Assembly (NCBI GenBank): GCA_030533445.1 | Contig: CM060066.1 | Span: 32,953,235-33,017,234 of the forward strand | Source of the DNA: Cyprinodon diabolis | Lineage: Eukaryota > Chordata > Actinopteri > Cyprinodontiformes > Cyprinodontidae | Length of the DNA stretch: 64,000 nucleotides | Direction: 5' to 3' | In this document: one piece after another, positions 47,594 to 57,845 of the stretch | Layout: each line of letters starts with the position of its first letter | How positions within the stretch are numbered: the first letter of the stretch is position 1 | The notes under the pieces: model-generated | Told to the model about the DNA's origin: nothing | Databases searched by the model: none | Seen by the model: the letters and a program-made list of their open reading frames with translations, nothing else | Translations under genes and position numbers: made by a program

Positions 47594-48319
47594 TGTTGGG
47601 ATCTGCAGATTCACCACCCTTCTCCAGCAGAGTGTGCTGTGGATCTCCTGGGCTGGAGCCCTCCAGCACAGCTGACGTTCATCAGCCCATCAGGAGACCT
47701 GCCTTTATAACCAGCAGCCAGACCTTCCTTCAACGCCGCAGTGTTGACCAAGTTTGGTTAGCGAACCTGAGCCTCTGTAACTACTAGAATCTTTGTCTCT
47801 AAGGAGAAACCCTATTCTAACCAGTCTCTGTCTTCTCGCTCACAGGAAACTTGTATCTTGTCTGAAGCTCTGGATGAGCTTAGCCTGTTACCTGCCTGCT
47901 TGCCCTAGAGAGCCAAACCTGAAGATCTCACTCTGGAATCCACCTGCTGCTCTTAGGAAGGAAAAAGCTAATCACTCCAACCAAGGTCTGTCACTGGAAA
48001 GTCAGAAGCTAGACGCTGCTGCTGCTGAGCACTCTGCTGAACCAACAGTCTCTGGACCCAACCGGTTCCCCCTCTCAGAAAGGAAAGCCTGGACCTCTTC
48101 AAGGTATTCTCAGAAACATCTGAAAAGCAACGATTCATCTGTTAACCTGGCTAATCAAACTATCCGTCTCTGCAGACGCCTGAGAATCCCGCCCGGACCA
48201 GTTTTCCTGAATCCAGTTCTTGTTATCTTTGTGCAACCTTTAATAAACTCTGTTGAACTTTTTATCAGTTTCCAAGTGGTGTTCTGCATGTGGGTTTTAT
48301 TCCTAAACCAACCATGACA
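47594..48319 (+). repeat. 3' LTR of outer gypsy element
   Basis: It follows the purine tract GAGAGGGGGG and TAC, starts TGTTGGGATC and ends ACCATGACA. 726 bases, about 98.5 percent identical to the 5' LTR by eye. Confidence 0.93.
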
Positions 48320-48324
48320 CATAG

Positions 48325-49130
48325 CTCCTATGGGGTGCATACAAATGTTTGGATGTATTTTGCTAACTGAACTATCAATAAGAAGCATCCTGCTTTCTTA
48401 TCCTAACTCTTTTCAATGTTGTCAGCCAAATATGGAGAGCAGTTATGATTTGATTACGCTTTGGCTCAAGTGTCATTACCGAATAACCCAAGTCACATGT
48501 AGCCCAACTGATGCAGGCTGACAGGTAACAGGCATGAAAATGCAGATGAAAACAGAATCCACTGTTATCAGCCTGACCTGACTGAATGCTGAGCAGAAAA
48601 GATAGAGTGGAGGCAGGGTTTGCTGAGCAGACTGGAGTAAGGTGGAAACAATCCAAAACATGATCAGAATCTGAAGGCAATGGAAATCCATTGAGGACAG
48701 ACCAAGCACTAAAAAAACACAAGAACTCAGAAGGGCTGTCACTTGGTGCAATCTTACAGTGGATAACCAACCAGGGTATCTAATGTATTTGTATTTTAGT
48801 TAATTTATTTTTTTATCCTAGTCCACAAGCATCCTCATTCACATGTTCATTGAACTTTGACGTTATGTTATATGTTCACATTATTAATGGCCTGCATCTA
48901 AAATATATTTTCAATTCAATCAAAGATACAAAATAATATAGTTTAACATATGACTTAAACCATATTGTTGTACTGGGTCATCAAATCAAAGGGAGTTCCA
49001 GTAGGTGTGAGTACTGAGTGACAAGTATCAATGCAATATCAATACAGTTTGGCAATTTGTTGTTGCACATCTTGATGCCTCATCAACTCATCACTAGTGC
49101 ACACTAACACCGGAATTAGTCTCATTCTGA
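48325..49130. other. Unannotated sequence
   Basis: No gene or element recognised. Confidence 0.5.
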
Positions 49131-49135
49131 CTAGG

Positions 49136-49476
49136 GCTGTGTCCAAACGTCAGCTGGAAGCCGCACATCCCTCAAACACTTTTGCTCTCCGCTGGTCACG
49201 TAAATCCACCTCCTCGCGCGTTGCCTGCTCCATTTTTGTTATTTGTCACCACTACAACAAATCCCATGATGCTTTGCAAGAAGAGCTCTTGCAAATCAAT
49301 CTGGGAAACATCTGCTCCTCTAGTGACGATTGATGGTCACTACTTTTCAAAGTGCATTGTGGAAATTTTCGAGTCCACTTGTTTTTCATCCACTAGATGT
49401 TCAGTACCTCATCTAATATGGCGTAACCACTATATAGTGCCGTATATAGCAAAGAAAGCAGATGTTTGGACACAGC
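49136..49476. mobile_element. MITE-like element with GCTGTGTCCAAAC ends
   Basis: The left end GCTGTGTCCAAACGTC and the right end (complement GCTGTGTCCAAACATC) form an inverted repeat of about 16 bases with one mismatch, 341 bases apart. No coding capacity and no clear target duplication. The superfamily is not determined. Confidence 0.55.
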
Positions 49477-49806
49477 TTGGTAGGAGATATTCTGGTGGGG
49501 GAAATGGCATGTACAAAACAGCATGATAACAACTGTGTTGATTGACGGTAAATGGAAGAGTGGCAGGTTTATCTGCTCCCTTCAATTAGCAGAGGAGAGA
49601 GGGGAGCAAAAGGCAAGAAGGGAAAACAATTAAGCAGTTCTGTTTTGTATGTGAATTTTGGCAATTATGACTTTGATCTCTGTGAGTAGTTTATTAAAAA
49701 AAGTATCTGAACTCTTCTGTTTATTTTAATGGCCCCATCTTATACTAAATTTGAAAATAAATATATTACAATGAGTCCTCTAGAGTGTGTTTTGTGTTTT
49801 TTGCAG

Positions 49807-49959
49807 AAAAATTCCTCTCAGATTAGACAGACAGCATGTACCAGAAGCATCCTCATTCAGCCCTCTTCTAGACAAGCTGTTTTGGCATTCCACGCTCGGA
49901 CTTCTGTGAAACTGCACCTCCACAACCCCCAACTGCAACAACCATTCAGTAGCACCAAG
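49807..49959 (+). other. Candidate 153-bp internal exon
   Basis: A pyrimidine-rich tract ending GTTTTTTGCAG (acceptor at 49806) precedes it, and AAG|GTATTA (donor at 49959/49960) ends it. The 153 bases are exactly 51 open codons in frame 0 (starts KNSSQIRQTACTRSILIQ), and the segment is richer in G+C than its flanks. I do not recognise the protein. It may be one exon of a host gene with very large introns, or an open stretch by chance. Confidence 0.3.
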
Positions 49960-51010
49960 GTATTATATTGAAGAAAAAAGGTCCCACCTTAACCAATGGG
50001 CTGCTACCAATTTCTCTGACCAGTTTATAAGTTAAAAAAACATATTTTAACAGGACCAGATAACTTAACACAAATACAGAAAAATCTCACTAATTACCTC
50101 TATACAGAGCACGGAGCATTTTCTTCTAAACACATTTTATTTTTTCAAGGGATGGCTGAAAACCCTAGACTGTAGATAATATTTCAATAAACAAACCAAC
50201 AAGCACACCAACACCTGACATTTCGCCTCACATGCTACACAGTGTGTTGGGATTAACTAACCGGGTTGCTAGTAAGAAAGGAATAAAACCCAAGCACACA
50301 ACCTGTATTACTGCATATATGTTTTTAAGAAAAGTATTTTCTTATGAACACTAGAGCTGCAACTCAAGAAAACAATATGTCGCCCACAGTTCCTTAGCTG
50401 TTTGAATTGCTTCGCTATATTGAAATGTTGCAATATGTTTGTTCCTACTTTCATTTTGCTTTGTTGTTTTTGTTTTTTTATTTTCTCTCACTTGTTGGCA
50501 GTCTTTCCACACCTTTCTTAGCAAAGAAAAGGAAAGGAGGGAGGAGGGGAAAAAAGGGAAGAGGGACAAAAATGCCTCAAAGGAAGAAAGAGGAGAGTGT
50601 GAAAACAAAGAGAGGGGTTGAAAAGAAGGGGGGGAGGGGGGGAGGCTAAGTACAGATGAAGGGAGAGAGGCGTGAAAGGAGATGGAAAGAAAAAGTGGAG
50701 AAAAAGAGAAATAAAAGAAATACAGGACATTGGATGTTTAACAATCTTATGAAAAGTTGTAAAGTTTAGACTGTCATAACACTTATATTATGAGTGTTTC
50801 CTAAATAAAAACTTTGATAAAAAAAACAACTCACTTTAGCCTCCCCCCCATTTCAGATGCTTTCAAAACCAATGCTCCTGCATCATCGCAATAAAACTTC
50901 ATACAGAGTACCCTTGAAAACATTTTTAGATAAAGTACTTGTCGTTTTTGAAGAGCGTGGTAGAACTGAATGGAACTATTTCTTCACCAAGGTTAGGTTA
51001 AAGTGTTAAC
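49960..51010. other. Unannotated sequence with purine-rich tract
   Basis: No gene seen. 50252-50340 is copy 2 of the unclassified repeat at 17877-17965. The G/A-rich tract 50515-50720 produces long Lys/Gly or Ser/Pro frames that are compositional. Confidence 0.45.
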
Positions 51011-51019
51011 TGTATTGTT

Positions 51020-51300
51020 GAATTTATTTTAAGGTAAATGGCCTGTACTTTTATATCGCTTTATCAATCAGATGACTTGACTGAAATGCTTTACACTACA
51101 TTCACTTATTCACCCACTCACACACTGATGGTGGCAAGCTACATTGTAGCCACATCTGGCCTTGGGTTTACTTACAGAAGTAAGGCTGCCATTCAGTAGG
51201 CAATTAGGGTGAGATGTCTTGCCCAAGGACACAACAACACTGACAGCCAGAGCCGGGGGGCCTTAACTGATAAGCCTCCGGTTATAGGGTATTATTTTTC
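51020..51300 (+). repeat. Common teleost interspersed repeat, class uncertain
   Basis: It contains GTAAATGGCCTGTACTT, ATATCGCTTTATC, a CACTGATGGTGGCAAGC block and CTTGCCCAAGGACACAAC. I recognise this arrangement from a repeat abundant in many fish genomes. Its exact class is not certain. Confidence 0.5.
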
Positions 51301-51330
51301 ATCCAACGCCATTGTTGCCCCATGGTGTAT

Positions 51331-51475
51331 GTGTCGCCAGTCCTACAATGGACTGGCGACCTGTCCAGGGTGTACCCCGCCTCTCGCCCATTGACTGCTG
51401 GAGATAGGCACCAGCACCCCTCGCAACCCCATTCGGGACAAGCGTGTAAAGAAAATGGATGGATGGATGGGTGTA
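51331..51475 (+). repeat. LINE 3'-end-like sequence with (GATG)n tail
   Basis: It contains GGACTGGCGACCTGTCCAGG, GTACCCCGCCTCTCGCCC and a final AATGGATGGATGGATGG. GATG-type tails are known for Rex3/RTE-like LINEs of fish. Assignment by recognition only. Confidence 0.5.
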
Positions 51476-51489
51476 TGTGAATGTGATTA

Positions 51490-51754
51490 AACAACATCTT
51501 TTAAGTTATTACAAGAAAGAAAAATTTAAAATGGTGCTGTTAACCTAATTAATATGTTTATTAAGTCAAAACATTATAAAATATAATTTAATTACTTATA
51601 GATATTTGAAGCATATAACACTTGTTCTTTAAAGATTAATTGGTTTGCATGATTTTAGAAAGTCATATTTCTGTTCAAGCAAAGTTAATGAAGAAATGCC
51701 AAGTCAGCCTCAGTATTTATATACGTATGTTTACTAAAGACATACCATACCATG

Positions 51755-51796
<42 letters not shown>

Positions 51797-53127
51797 TGCT
51801 TGATGATTTTTGTTGCTTAATCTCTTGTGGAAGTGTACTACACATAGAAAGCATTAGTTAGTACAAGAAAAATATCTACTTCTCTGAATTATTTTGTAAA
51901 ACAGATTTGCATAACTTAAATAAAGTTATGATTAGTAATTGGATTTTGCCTTGCCAACCCCAGTTCATACTGGATATTTGACATTGTTATTCATTGCAAA
52001 AGTACCTGAGGGGCCAGTCAATGTGGGATTGTTTTTTGTAGTGAGAGATTAAGAATGACTGTGTGTGATAATGATAAAAACCAAAAATGTCAGCAGCTCA
52101 TCAGACAAAACAGCAACATGACTTGCAATCGACTCACCTAGAACCCCACAGGAAATACGTTACTATGCTCTTTGTTAGCTAAATGTCAGTGCTCCATCTG
52201 GCTCATATTGTGCAATGTCTGATATCCCCAGGCAGGACTCAGCGATACTATAGAGGGTCAAACTCACTTTGAGTGAGGTTAAAGTCAGAAACAGTGTTGT
52301 GACTCTCTTTGGAAAGGGGACAGCGGTTCAGCAGAAGTACTTCATTAGGCCTACCAGAGAGTTGTATAAGCAACCAGATAAGATAGTTTCCCATAGTGTT
52401 GACAGAGTCGAGGTTTTCCAGGCCAAACATCTGTTAAAAAAACACCACATCACACAACAACCCACCCAATTAATAAATTGTTATATTTACTGTGTTAACA
52501 TAAACACACTTCAGTACAACTTAATTCAACACTACACATCAAAACAAAATGCTACAATCCAACAAAAGCTGGATTGTAAGCTGAACACTGAAATTTAACT
52601 CCGGTGAACTATGATACAATCCATTGCTATTTTTGATCAGTACATAGTTGAATTAAATTTCCCCAATAACTGTAGGGGAGGACGGAATGTTGCTGACGTC
52701 CATCCATGTTATTTCAGTTCGCACATCCATCAAACTTGACTGGATCCGCAGGCCCATGCAATTTCTGGACTCGCCTTTAAGCAGACCGACTTTTGAAAAA
52801 GCTCTTTCTAATGCCGTATTTGATATAGGTAGGGTGAGGAGTTTAATTACACCAAGTGCTAATCCCGATAGCAGCGGTTTCCTCCAGCAACTTTAAAAGA
52901 TTCTCCCTTCAACAAGGATGTATCGATCGTCAGTGCTAGGTTTAACACACCAGATCCACCTGCTGCTAAAACCAGCATAATTTGTGGTGCCACTACACTA
53001 GTTCTCTGTTGTAAACACCCTGGCAGATGACATTAGCTAATCAGTGATGGAGAAAAGTTATGGAGGCTTTGTTATGAACCAGTAAGGATGAATGATTGGT
53101 TGACATGTGCTTTAAAATGTTAACACA
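51490..53127. other. Unannotated sequence
   Basis: No gene seen. A (TA)n run lies at 51758-51786. The frame at 52687-52896 has a protein-like stretch (PTFEKALSNAVFDIGRVRS) but no family I can name. Confidence 0.4.
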
Positions 53128-53135
53128 AAAACCAC

Positions 53136-53802
53136 CAGTTGTGTCAAAAGTACATACATTTGGTAAAAGTTGAAGTATCAACTTGACCTCTTTACTCAAG
53201 TGAAAGTGAAAAAGTATGTGCTCCAAAAACTACTTAAAGTATAAAAGTATAAAGTATTGTTTAAAAAAAAAGCCAGATGCCACTATATGAATTGAAAGCT
53301 CAATTTTTCGACTATTTTGAAATTTTTTTTGAGATAAGGCCATCTCCCGTTACGCTCTCGCCTGTGTACGACCTTTCAGATATTTCAACATCTTTTTCTG
53401 AATCCAAGATTGCAGCATGGCATAGACAATTCACGTTTGCAGTTGAAAGAACACCTGCTTGCATCTGATTATTTCCTTTAGCTAACCAATGAGTGTTTGT
53501 GTGATATGACTCATCCAATCACACTAGTTTTCACTAGATGTGGATGACGCCAATGATCTGCACTAGATGTCATGACATCACATGATGTGAAATAAACATT
53601 GATAAACATTACACGGAAGCCAAGAGTAACAAGTAACGTTTGTTTTAAAATTGTAAGGAATAGAAAGTACACATACTTGGGTGAAAATGTAATGAGTAGA
53701 AGTCAGAAGTAGGAAGAAAAGTAAGTAATGGAGTATAGATACCTAAAAAGTGTACTTAAGTACAGTAATGAAGTATTTGTAATTCGTTACTTGACACCTC
53801 TG
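53136..53802. mobile_element. Non-autonomous hAT (Tol2-like ends)
   Basis: The left end CAGTTGTGTCAAAAGTAC and the right end (complement CAGAGGTGTCAAGTAACG) resemble Tol2-group hAT termini. The 8-base flanks AAAACCAC (53128-53135) and AAAACCGC (53803-53810) match at 7 of 8 positions. Subterminal AAGTA/TACTT repeats are present at both sides. No transposase. Confidence 0.75.
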
Positions 53803-53810
53803 AAAACCGC

Positions 53811-54758
53811 TGATCTGACTCCTAAATTTTTACCCTCAAAATCCGTCCAATCAGGCAACACTGTTTTCTTGTCCAATTTCCCCTTCTCGCTAAATACAAA
53901 CAGAAAACAAAGGTAAGCACAGGGGAATGTTGTCAATTTTTTTTTTTTTTACTTTTATCATATCAGAGATGTATGTTGTAAAAAAAAAGCACAAAAAGCT
54001 ATTTCTAATAAGCAAGAGAAACGCTTAATTTAAAAAAAAATATTCAATCTTTACTTTAGTCTAGTTGAGCTGTAAAATGTCTAAATCCTTTTTCAGTCAA
54101 TAAAGATAACAGCCATTTTATAACTGCAGTGGTTACTCCTGAGCCTGAATTCTAACGGCACAAATTTTAGTGCTTTAATGAAATAACAGCCACTAAAAAT
54201 ACGCAATAGTCATGGTCGAGATTGCTGAGTGGTCTCCCCTCAGCAAAACATTGGTAGCCTACGTTGCATTGGAGGTATGAGAGTGGGTTGTAGAGGAATG
54301 CTTTTTTCCAAAAGACAAACATCTAAATGGTTAATATAAGTTAGAAAATGATCTCACATGTCCCAAAAATAATTTATTTCAGTCAGTATCAACTGGTGTG
54401 CCTGCTGTGGAGTGCACATTGTAAAACAATGTAAGAGTACTGTTTATCACAGATAGCAAGCAATATTAAAGGGTCTATTTGGTAACTAAGTGTGTAGATC
54501 TGCTCATCCAGTAGATGTAAAAAGCTGTATTTGATTGAATGAAGAAGCTATCCTAAGAAGCTGAAGAGAACTTGGTGAATATCTGTAACATTGCAAGGTA
54601 GGTATTGTATTAGTTATTGGAATGGTGATTAATTTAATATTCAGCTTGTTTTTAGTGAGCTTTGTTGCTTTCATGAGCGGATGTACGTTTACAAAGCATA
54701 AGAAGCCAAAGTTGGCATGTGATATCAGCCTCCATTTCGGAAAACAAGGAAGATAAAC
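53811..54758. other. Unannotated sequence
   Basis: No gene or element recognised. Long A and T runs occur near 53938-54036. Confidence 0.5.
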
Positions 54759-54764
54759 CAGCTC

Positions 54765-55553
54765 AATCCGTGTATCATTCGTTCTTTCTATTTTCAATTG
54801 CCAATCAAAAAACAAAAAATAAAAAATTGACTGGTAATTTTGTTTTTTTGTTTTTTATGGTTAAACCAAAAACGAAAAAAGGATTGGGTTTTTCATATAT
54901 CAATTCTAAGCTCCGATCAAGAATACGAAATGGAAAAACGGACAGCAACGCAGAATTTGATTTTAATATTTAATCGGTACAGTTTACGTGACCCGGAAAT
55001 AGCTCTTTGCGCAGCAGTTGGGGTAATGAAGTGGCTACCATGGCGACACTAGAACCACACACTATGTTGATCGAGAAGCTGTTTGTTGTTGCTAGTTAAA
55101 AGTACAGTGCACAGAAAAGTTTCAAGAAAAAAGTTATACCTGGAAAATCCTGCTGATTTTCTCCGTTGTCATGTCCTCCTCCTTAAGAGTCACACGCTTG
55201 GATCCTCCAAATAACATGTAACTGTCCATGGCTGATAGGTCCGACTGCCTTATCTGGTGCAGCTTGATCGAACGTGGTGGGGGTAAGCCAATTGTTTTTT
55301 TAGCTAACGCTCCACCAAACTTCCGGGTCACGTAAATTGTACCAATTAAATATTAAAATCAAATTCTGCGTTGCTGTCCGTTTTTCCATTTCGTATTCTT
55401 GATCAGAGCTTAGAATTGATATATGAAAAACCCAATCCTTTTTTCGTTTTTGGTTTAACCATAAAAAACAAAAAACAAAATAACCAGTCAATTTTTTATT
55501 TTTTGTTTTTTGATTGGCAATTGAAAATAGAAAGAACGAATGATACACGGATT
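54765..55553. mobile_element. Long-TIR DNA element of unknown superfamily
   Basis: Two arms of about 234 bases (54765-54998 and 55321-55553) are near-perfect reverse complements, beginning AATCCGTGTATCATTCG and mirrored at the other end. The 6-base duplication CAGCTC flanks the whole exactly (54759-54764 and 55554-55559). The 320-base centre has an open frame on the minus strand (next entry). The target duplication length does not fit hAT (8), Tc1 (2), piggyBac (4) or Harbinger (3). Confidence 0.75.
55134..55331 (-). other. Open frame in centre of the long-TIR element, possible captured exon
   Basis: 65 codons from an ATG whose first bases lie in the right arm (starts MTRKFGGALAKKTIGLP). The sequence looks protein-like (RQSDLSAMDSYMLFGG, KRVTLKEEDMTTEKIS). 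At FQ|V the bases CCAG|GTATAAC could be a splice donor near 55140. I do not recognise the family. It may be the first exon of the autonomous element's transposase or a host exon captured by the element. Confidence 0.35.
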
Positions 55554-55875
55554 CAGCTCCTCTGTTTATTATATGGTAATCTATATTTGCTCTATTACCT
55601 CCCTTACTTCTTACGCTCTTTTAGGGCCTAATGTATTAGAAGAAAATTGTAGTAATAATCTTTCAACTCATAAGCTAATATGAGGCAACAACCTGATACC
55701 AACTTTAGCTCTGTCTGTTTGTTTTGACTAATGTGTTTTCATGTAAACTGTATGTTTCTCTACAACTATTATCCAAACATTATTATTCTATTTTTCATAG
55801 GACAGTGGACCATCAATAGATCATTCATGTGAGGAAAGTTGTCAGAAATCCGGAGAGGACCTTTACAAGGATTTT

Positions 55876-56098
55876 GCCGGCCTAGTGGTTAGACCATTGT
55901 GCTAGGAATCCTGAGGTTCTGAGTTCAAGCCCCACTCCCATGGACTGCCACTCTGAGTCCCTGAGCAACAACCTTAACACCCACACATTGCTCCACAGGC
56001 GCCACACAATGGCAGCCCACTGCTCCCCAATGGGCTGGGTTAAATACAGAGAGTTAATTTCGTTGCTCTGTACTTATGAAGGTGTGATAACAATAAAA
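55876..56098 (+). repeat. tRNA-derived SINE, copy 2
   Basis: The tRNA-like head GCCGGCCTAGTGGTTAGACC holds a box A (TAGTGGTTAG) and, about 35 bases later, a box B-like GAGTTCAAGCC, the internal RNA polymerase III promoter of SINEs. The body matches copy 1 at 16384-16556 (opposite strand) and ends in an AACAATAAAAT-type tail. It does not fold as a functional tRNA by eye. Confidence 0.75.
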
Positions 56099-56099
56099 T

Positions 56100-57190
56100 G
56101 CTGGGAAAAAAAAAGAAAGTTCATATATGGAAAGCTGGAGAGCCGAGGAAAGCAGGTGTGTAATGTGCAAATTATTAAAGATCAGTCATCGTAACTCAGT
56201 GTGATATAGCACAAAAAATCTACTTTGTTTCTTTAGAGAAACTGAAGAATGACATACCATGTTACAGTAGTTTACTTCAGAGAAACAGACCAAGAACCTG
56301 AGAAGGATGATAAAATTATTACTGTGTTCAAACATGACTAGCTCTGTAATAAAGTGCTTTTAATAGTTTCCTTTATAGTTTCTATGATTTTACAACCGCT
56401 TGCATGGTTTGGAAAATGCATGTGGTATAATATATTAAGAATAAAAAAATTAAAGGCAGATGCTGTCTCTCCACAGGTAGAAGACATCGAGTATAAAACA
56501 TTTGTCTTATTTTTTTTTTTTTGTGCTAGTAATCAGACCAGTCATTCGTATGATGTGTGTTTGCCACTATCCTCTCAATTTGAGCATTTCTGTCTCTAAG
56601 TTCTATTGTATACTAATATCTAAAGAGCCTTAGCTGAGTCGGAGGGTCGGCAAAAGGAAAATTACATCTCAAGGGCTGCAAAAGACAAAAAGGTATGAAT
56701 TAGGGCTTGAATGTGATCTTCTTTGATCAGGTTAATTAAACAGGGTCCCGCAAACAAAAATAGAAGCTTATAAATGATCCTATTGATTTTTTTTTTTTCA
56801 ATATCTACATAAAACACTTTTTATTTTTTGCAGGAAACTGCTTTTAGCATCCATAATTCTTAAATGTATTGTTGAAACATGCTGATTCTAAAAAAGGTCT
56901 TGTTCTTTTGTTAACTTAGGTAATACCTTTCTCACTAATACAAATTAATATCCTGATTGAAGTACTTAGAGCCAGTTTCAAATCAAACTTGTTCTAAATA
57001 CTTAAACTTAAAAAAACAAAAAAACAATGGACAGTATAATTAAACCTTTAAAAGTCTATGTAAAGCCCTAAGGCTAAATGTTTTACTGAAAGGCACTCTT
57101 AAGTCTATTTAGCCCTAAACTTAATTGTAGATCCAGCAGGTAAGAGTTTCAGACTGGTAATACATTGTCAACTACAAGTGTTCTTTGTGG
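56100..57190. other. Unannotated AT-rich sequence
   Basis: No gene seen; poly(T) runs near 56510-56521 and 56788-56799. Confidence 0.5.
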
Positions 57191-57198
57191 AAGGCGTC

Positions 57199-57840
57199 TG
57201 TTGGGATCTGGAGGTCTGTCCCCCTTCCTCCAGCAGTGGGTGCCCCTTGGTCTCCTGGAGCTGAGCTGAGGACCACACCTGAGATCCATCAGTCATCAGG
57301 AGACCAGCTTTATAAGCAGAGGCTGAGCTTCCCTTCAGTGCCAGAGTGTTGAATAAGTCATGGTAGCCAACCTGAGCCAACCAGTCTGTCTGACTCTCTG
57401 ACTCCCCTGAAACCTTGAACCAGATCCTGATTAGTTTTTGTCCTCTCTGTTCTTCTAGGAAGATCCTGACTGAAACCTGGAGCTCTGGTTGAGCTCATGT
57501 TTGGGAAACCTGCCTGCCTGCTCTGAGAAGCCAAACCTGAAGAACCTCAGCCTGCATCTCCCTGCTAGTTCTCTGGAGAGAACTTGGAGACCCACTCAAG
57601 GTCTGAACCTCACAACTCTGAAGCCAGTTCCTGCCGCCGATCCTCAGTCTCTGGACCCAACCGGTACTCTCCCTCTGACGCTCAGCCTGAAGCTCTGGAC
57701 AGATAATCCTGTGTTACCAGCCCCGAACCTGTTTCCAACACCTGTCTGAACCTCGTGTTTTTTCAATAAACAGTCTAACTTTCCTCCTGACTCCGTGTGT
57801 GTTCTGCATATGGGTTAGGAACCTAAAACCCATCATGACA
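57199..57840 (+). repeat. Solo LTR of gypsy (Tf1/sushi-like) element
   Basis: It starts TGTTGGGATCTGGAGG and ends CATCATGACA. The flanks GCGTC (57194-57198) and GAGTC (57841-57845) match at 4 of 5 positions. TTTATAA near 57310 is followed about 31 bases later by GTGCCAGAGTGTTG, the variant RNA start also seen in the 19.4-kb LTR. AATAAA near 57766. The shortest of the LTRs here (642 bases). Confidence 0.82.
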
Positions 57841-57845
57841 GAGTC

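Larger units (their letters stand above)
37398..48319 (+). mobile_element. Outer gypsy element, Tf1/sushi-like chromovirus, full length but interrupted
   Basis: Order on the plus strand: 5' LTR, gag, protease, [inserted element 39686-45494], reverse transcriptase, RNase H, partial integrase, chromodomain, purine tract (GAGAGGGGGG), 3' LTR. The 5-base duplication CATAG flanks it exactly (37393-37397 and 48320-48324). Without the insert it measures about 5.1 kb. Its LTRs differ by about ten substitutions and two indels by eye. Pol carries three nonsense codons and lacks most of the integrase core. The chromodomain places it among chromoviruses. Confidence 0.93.

Noticed and set aside
50351..50730. 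Lys/Gly-rich and Ser/Pro/Phe-rich frames on both strands
   Set aside because: The G/A-rich tract leaves most frames open; composition artefact.
52687..52896. Protein-like frame of 69 codons
   Set aside because: No family, no second copy in the window and no splice context; left as unannotated.
55876..55950. Possible tRNA gene
   Set aside because: Box A and box B are present, but the sequence continues as a SINE body shared with another locus and does not fold as a tRNA by eye.
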